In this document: piece by piece, positions 61,822 to 64,000 of the stretch
How positions within the stretch are numbered: the stretch's first letter is position 1
Layout: each line of letters begins with the position of its first letter
Assembly (NCBI RefSeq): GCF_001667015.1
Contig: NZ_LZIS01000155.1
Location: 36,211-100,210 of the forward strand
Source of the DNA: Mycobacterium sp. E3198
GTDB lineage: Bacteria > Actinomycetota > Actinomycetes > Mycobacteriales > Mycobacteriaceae
Direction: 5' to 3'
DNA: 64,000 nt
The notes under the pieces: generated by a model
Seen by the model: only the letters and a program-made list of their open reading frames with translations
Told to the model about the DNA's origin: nothing
Database searches by the model: none
Translations under genes and position numbers: made by a program

Positions 61822-61837
61822 CTGTCGGGCCGGGTAG
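61813..61837 (+). promoter_or_regulatory. SigF-like promoter of the glycosyltransferase gene
   Basis: GTTT, 15 bp, GGGTAG, 47 bp before the start codon. Confidence 0.7.
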
Positions 61838-61884
61838 GCCCTTCTTTGGGCCGGTTGGCTGCAGCGCGTCCGAAGGGGGCCATT

Positions 61885-63015
61885 GTGAAGATCGCGATCG
61901 TCACCGGTGACGACCTCGTCGCCGACGATCCGCAGCAGGTGTGTGCCGCGCTCGTGGAGCGGGGACACGAAGCCACCATCTACGTGCGCCGGCCGGACCG
62001 GCGCCCCGCGAAGGTGATCCGCATCGGTCCACGCGCGGCGCTGCCGTATGTCGGGGAGTGGGCGCAAGCCCTCGAGCGCCGTTGGTCGTCGGATGCACCC
62101 GACGTCGTGCACGCCTACGGCTGGCTGGGCGGGCTGGCCGCCCAGCTGGCGGCGCGACGCCACGGGCTGCCGACGGTGCAGAGTTTCCTGGGGCTGGCCG
62201 TGACGTCACGTTCGGCGTCGGGGACGCCGCCCGAGAGCGAACGCGAACGCGTCGAGCCGCTGCTGGCGCGCGGTGCGGCGTGGGTGACCGCCGAGTGCGC
62301 GGCCGATATCGACGTGCTGGCCCGGTGGCGGCACGGTCGGGCCCGGGTGTCGCACCTGTGCAGCGGCGTCGATATCGAGCGGTACAGCCCGGTCGGCGCA
62401 GCGGCCCCCCGCAGTGGCCTTCATCGCGTCCTCTGCCTGGCGCCGGACCTCTTGGAATACAACGGTTTTGACTTCGCGATCCGGGCGCTGCCCAGGGTAC
62501 GGGGCGCCGAGCTCGTCGTCGCCGAGACCGCCGTCGACGATCCCGGCCGCGACCGGGCGCGGGCCAAGCTCGAAGGCCTGGCCGCCGAGCTGGGCGTGTC
62601 CGACCGCGTCCGCTTCGCGGGCCCGGTCGGCGACGACGATCTGCCGGCGCTGTTGCGGTCCGCCGACATCGTCGCGTGCACGCCCCGGCGGCCGGAGCGC
62701 GCGGCGCCGGTGCTGCAGGCCATGGCCAGCGGCGTGGCGGTGGTCGCGCTGCCCGTCGGCGTCCTGAGCGATGCCGTGGTGGACGGGGTCACCGGGCAGG
62801 TGCTCTCCCAGCGCGGCCCCGCGGCGCTGGCAACGGCCTTGAGAAGCCTTCTGGCGCAAAGCTTCCACTGCGAGAGCATGGGAGCGGCCGGCCGCAGCCG
62901 CGCCGTCTCGCGCTTCGCCTGGGACCGGATTGCACTCGACGCGCTGAACGTGTATCGGCAGATCGTGCCGCAACAACGGGTGCTCGCGGAGTTCGAGTCG
63001 ACGGGCGTCCGGTGA
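61885..63015 (+). CDS. GT4-type glycosyltransferase
   Basis: A 376-residue retaining GT-B glycosyltransferase. The N-terminal half has KIAIVTGDDLVADDPQQ and DVVHAYGWLGGLAAQL; the C-terminal half has RVRFAGPVGDDDLPALLRSADIVACTP (in part) and the E-x7-E region reduced to PERAAPVLQAMASG. Donor and acceptor are unknown; a mycobacterial glycolipid or glycogen/maltoside pathway is possible. GTG start with AAGGGGG 7 nt upstream. A SigF-like promoter precedes it. Confidence 0.88.
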   Translation: MKIAIVTGDDLVADDPQQVCAALVERGHEATIYVRRPDRRPAKVIRIGPRAALPYVGEWAQALERRWSSDAPDVVHAYGWLGGLAAQLAARRHGLPTVQSFLGLAVTSRSASGTPPESERERVEPLLARGAAWVTAECAADIDVLARWRHGRARVSHLCSGVDIERYSPVGAAAPRSGLHRVLCLAPDLLEYNGFDFAIRALPRVRGAELVVAETAVDDPGRDRARAKLEGLAAELGVSDRVRFAGPVGDDDLPALLRSADIVACTPRRPERAAPVLQAMASGVAVVALPVGVLSDAVVDGVTGQVLSQRGPAALATALRSLLAQSFHCESMGAAGRSRAVSRFAWDRIALDALNVYRQIVPQQRVLAEFESTGVR

Positions 63016-63031
63016 TGCGACCGGGCCCCCG

Positions 63032-64000
63032 ATGACGGCCGTCGCCGACACCGCGGGCTCCGTCGTCGGAGTCGCCGGCGAGCCCGACGCGATCCAAGTC
63101 GACCTGCGTCCCACCGGCGTAACTCAACTACCCGACCTGGGTCCCGCCCAGAGCCCCGCCGCGGTTCGGTACGAGCAATTCCGCATCGTCGAGCCCGACG
63201 CGATCCGCCGGTTCTATGCCGGCGCCTACCCGCCGGGCTGGCGCGTCAGCGGGATCACGAGCCGCTCGGCCGTCACCCACCGGCGCTGCGCAGCGGCTTC
63301 GATGGTCCTCGACGAGGTGTCCATCCAGGGCCAGCTGAACTTCGAGATCCCGCCCGCCGACACCGTCGTCGTGATCCAGCCCCGGGCGGGATCTCTCACC
63401 GTGACGGGGGGCCCGTTCCCCGACGTCGATTGCCCGATCCTGGTCGCCCACGGCATGTCGTGCGCGCTGCGGGTGAGCGGCGCGCGGTTCGATGTGGTGA
63501 CCGTCGCCGCCGACGCGCTGCACAGGGTCGCCGCGGACGGGCATGCCCCGCTGTCGCACCAGGTGCGGTTCCTGAACTGGCGGCCACGCTCGCGCGGCGC
63601 CGTGCGGGCCTGGCATCGCGCGCTGGACTACGTGACCGCGACGCTGGCCGCGCCGGACACCGCGCAACAGCCGCTGATCGTGGCCGCGCTCGCCCCGCTG
63701 CTGGCCGGCGCGCTGCTCGAGTGCTACCCCTCCAACGCCACCGAGCAGGACCTGGCCGGTGATCCGGCGCTCCCGGCAGCGCTGAAGGAGGCCGTGGCCT
63801 TCATCCACCGGCATGCCGCCGGCGACGTGAGCATCAACGACATCGCCGCCGCCGTCCACCTCACCCCCAGGGCGGTGCAGTACCTCTTCCGGCGCCAGCT
63901 CGACACCACGCCCACCGAATACGTGCGGCGCGTCCGGCTGCACCGCGCGCACGACGAGCTGATCGCCGCCAACCGGGCGCATACGACCGTCGCGCAGGTC
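63032..64000 (+). CDS. AraC-family transcriptional regulator, 3' end outside the window
   Basis: First 323 residues of an AraC/XylS-type regulator. A long N-terminal ligand-binding region (about 1-245) has no recognised cupin motif; the helix-turn-helix domain starts near 250 (INDIAAAVHLTPRAVQYLFRRQ, partly shown; TPTEYVRRVRLHRAHDEL). The window ends inside the second helix-turn-helix (TTVAQV). It lies 16 bp after the glycosyltransferase gene. ATG at 63032 was chosen; the ATG at 63014 runs into a stop at once. Confidence 0.9.
   Translation, partial: MTAVADTAGSVVGVAGEPDAIQVDLRPTGVTQLPDLGPAQSPAAVRYEQFRIVEPDAIRRFYAGAYPPGWRVSGITSRSAVTHRRCAAASMVLDEVSIQGQLNFEIPPADTVVVIQPRAGSLTVTGGPFPDVDCPILVAHGMSCALRVSGARFDVVTVAADALHRVAADGHAPLSHQVRFLNWRPRSRGAVRAWHRALDYVTATLAAPDTAQQPLIVAALAPLLAGALLECYPSNATEQDLAGDPALPAALKEAVAFIHRHAAGDVSINDIAAAVHLTPRAVQYLFRRQLDTTPTEYVRRVRLHRAHDELIAANRAHTTVAQV

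Overview
The window is GC-rich (well above 60% by eye) chromosomal DNA from a slow-growing Mycobacterium, most likely a member of, or close relative of, the M. avium complex. The reasons are a DosR/DosS pair that matches the tuberculosis proteins closely, an 18-kDa-antigen small heat-shock protein, many tandem universal stress proteins, and densely packed GC-biased genes. No insertion sequence, prophage, CRISPR array, rRNA or tRNA was recognised. The species call is inference.

Left part (about 1-27 kb): a dormancy/hypoxia island. It begins with the 5' part of an acetate-CoA ligase gene (acsA, minus strand, cut by the window edge). Next come an Acg-type nitroreductase, a DUF1918 protein, a phosphoribosyltransferase-erythromycin esterase fusion, pfkB, two universal stress proteins, dosR and dosS. 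They are followed by an acetyltransferase, further universal stress proteins, an OtsB1/GH65 fusion, a kinase-like P-loop protein, a second Acg protein, a pair of KAS III-type condensing enzymes, PEP synthase and the triacylglycerol synthase tgs1. In M. tuberculosis the counterparts sit in several separate DosR loci (around Rv2004c-Rv2006, Rv2028c-Rv2032 and Rv3130c-Rv3134c, from memory); here they are contiguous. The alpha-crystallin gene hspX is absent from its expected slot. DosR-box-like palindromes precede several of the transcription units.

Middle part (about 26-39 kb): a PAS-ANTAR protein, hsp18 with a divergent MerR/HspR-like regulator, a type II NADH dehydrogenase, a GAF-ANTAR protein, a zinc alcohol dehydrogenase, the debranching enzyme glgX, a membrane PAS-GGDEF cyclase, an SDR, an aldo/keto reductase and membrane proteins.

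Right part (about 39-64 kb): a general-stress region. It holds a lipoprotein, a hemerythrin, the uracil-DNA-binding protein UdgX, an FAD/Fe-S dehydrogenase with a pyruvate-oxidase-like enzyme, topoisomerase IB, a hemophore-like protein, a STAS anti-sigma antagonist, a CsbD protein, an acyl-CoA dehydrogenase/PIG-L/endonuclease operon, a nucleotidyltransferase, a large-subunit catalase, a CheB/STAS-ATPase/CheR-PAS/CheB cluster, a glycosyltransferase and an AraC regulator cut by the right edge. At least eleven transcription units from 30 kb onward carry SigF-like promoters (GTTT, 15-16 bp, GGGTA), and several of these decide the start codon.

Taken together the window couples redox/hypoxia sensing (DosS-DosR), storage carbon (tgs1, ppsA, pfkB, glgX, GH65), nucleotide and protein protection, and a SigF-type stress response with partner-switching and chemotaxis-like modules. 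The least explained parts are the CheB/CheR/STAS cluster in an organism not expected to be chemotactic, the KAS III pair, and the OtsB1 protein whose two HAD domains have both lost the nucleophile.
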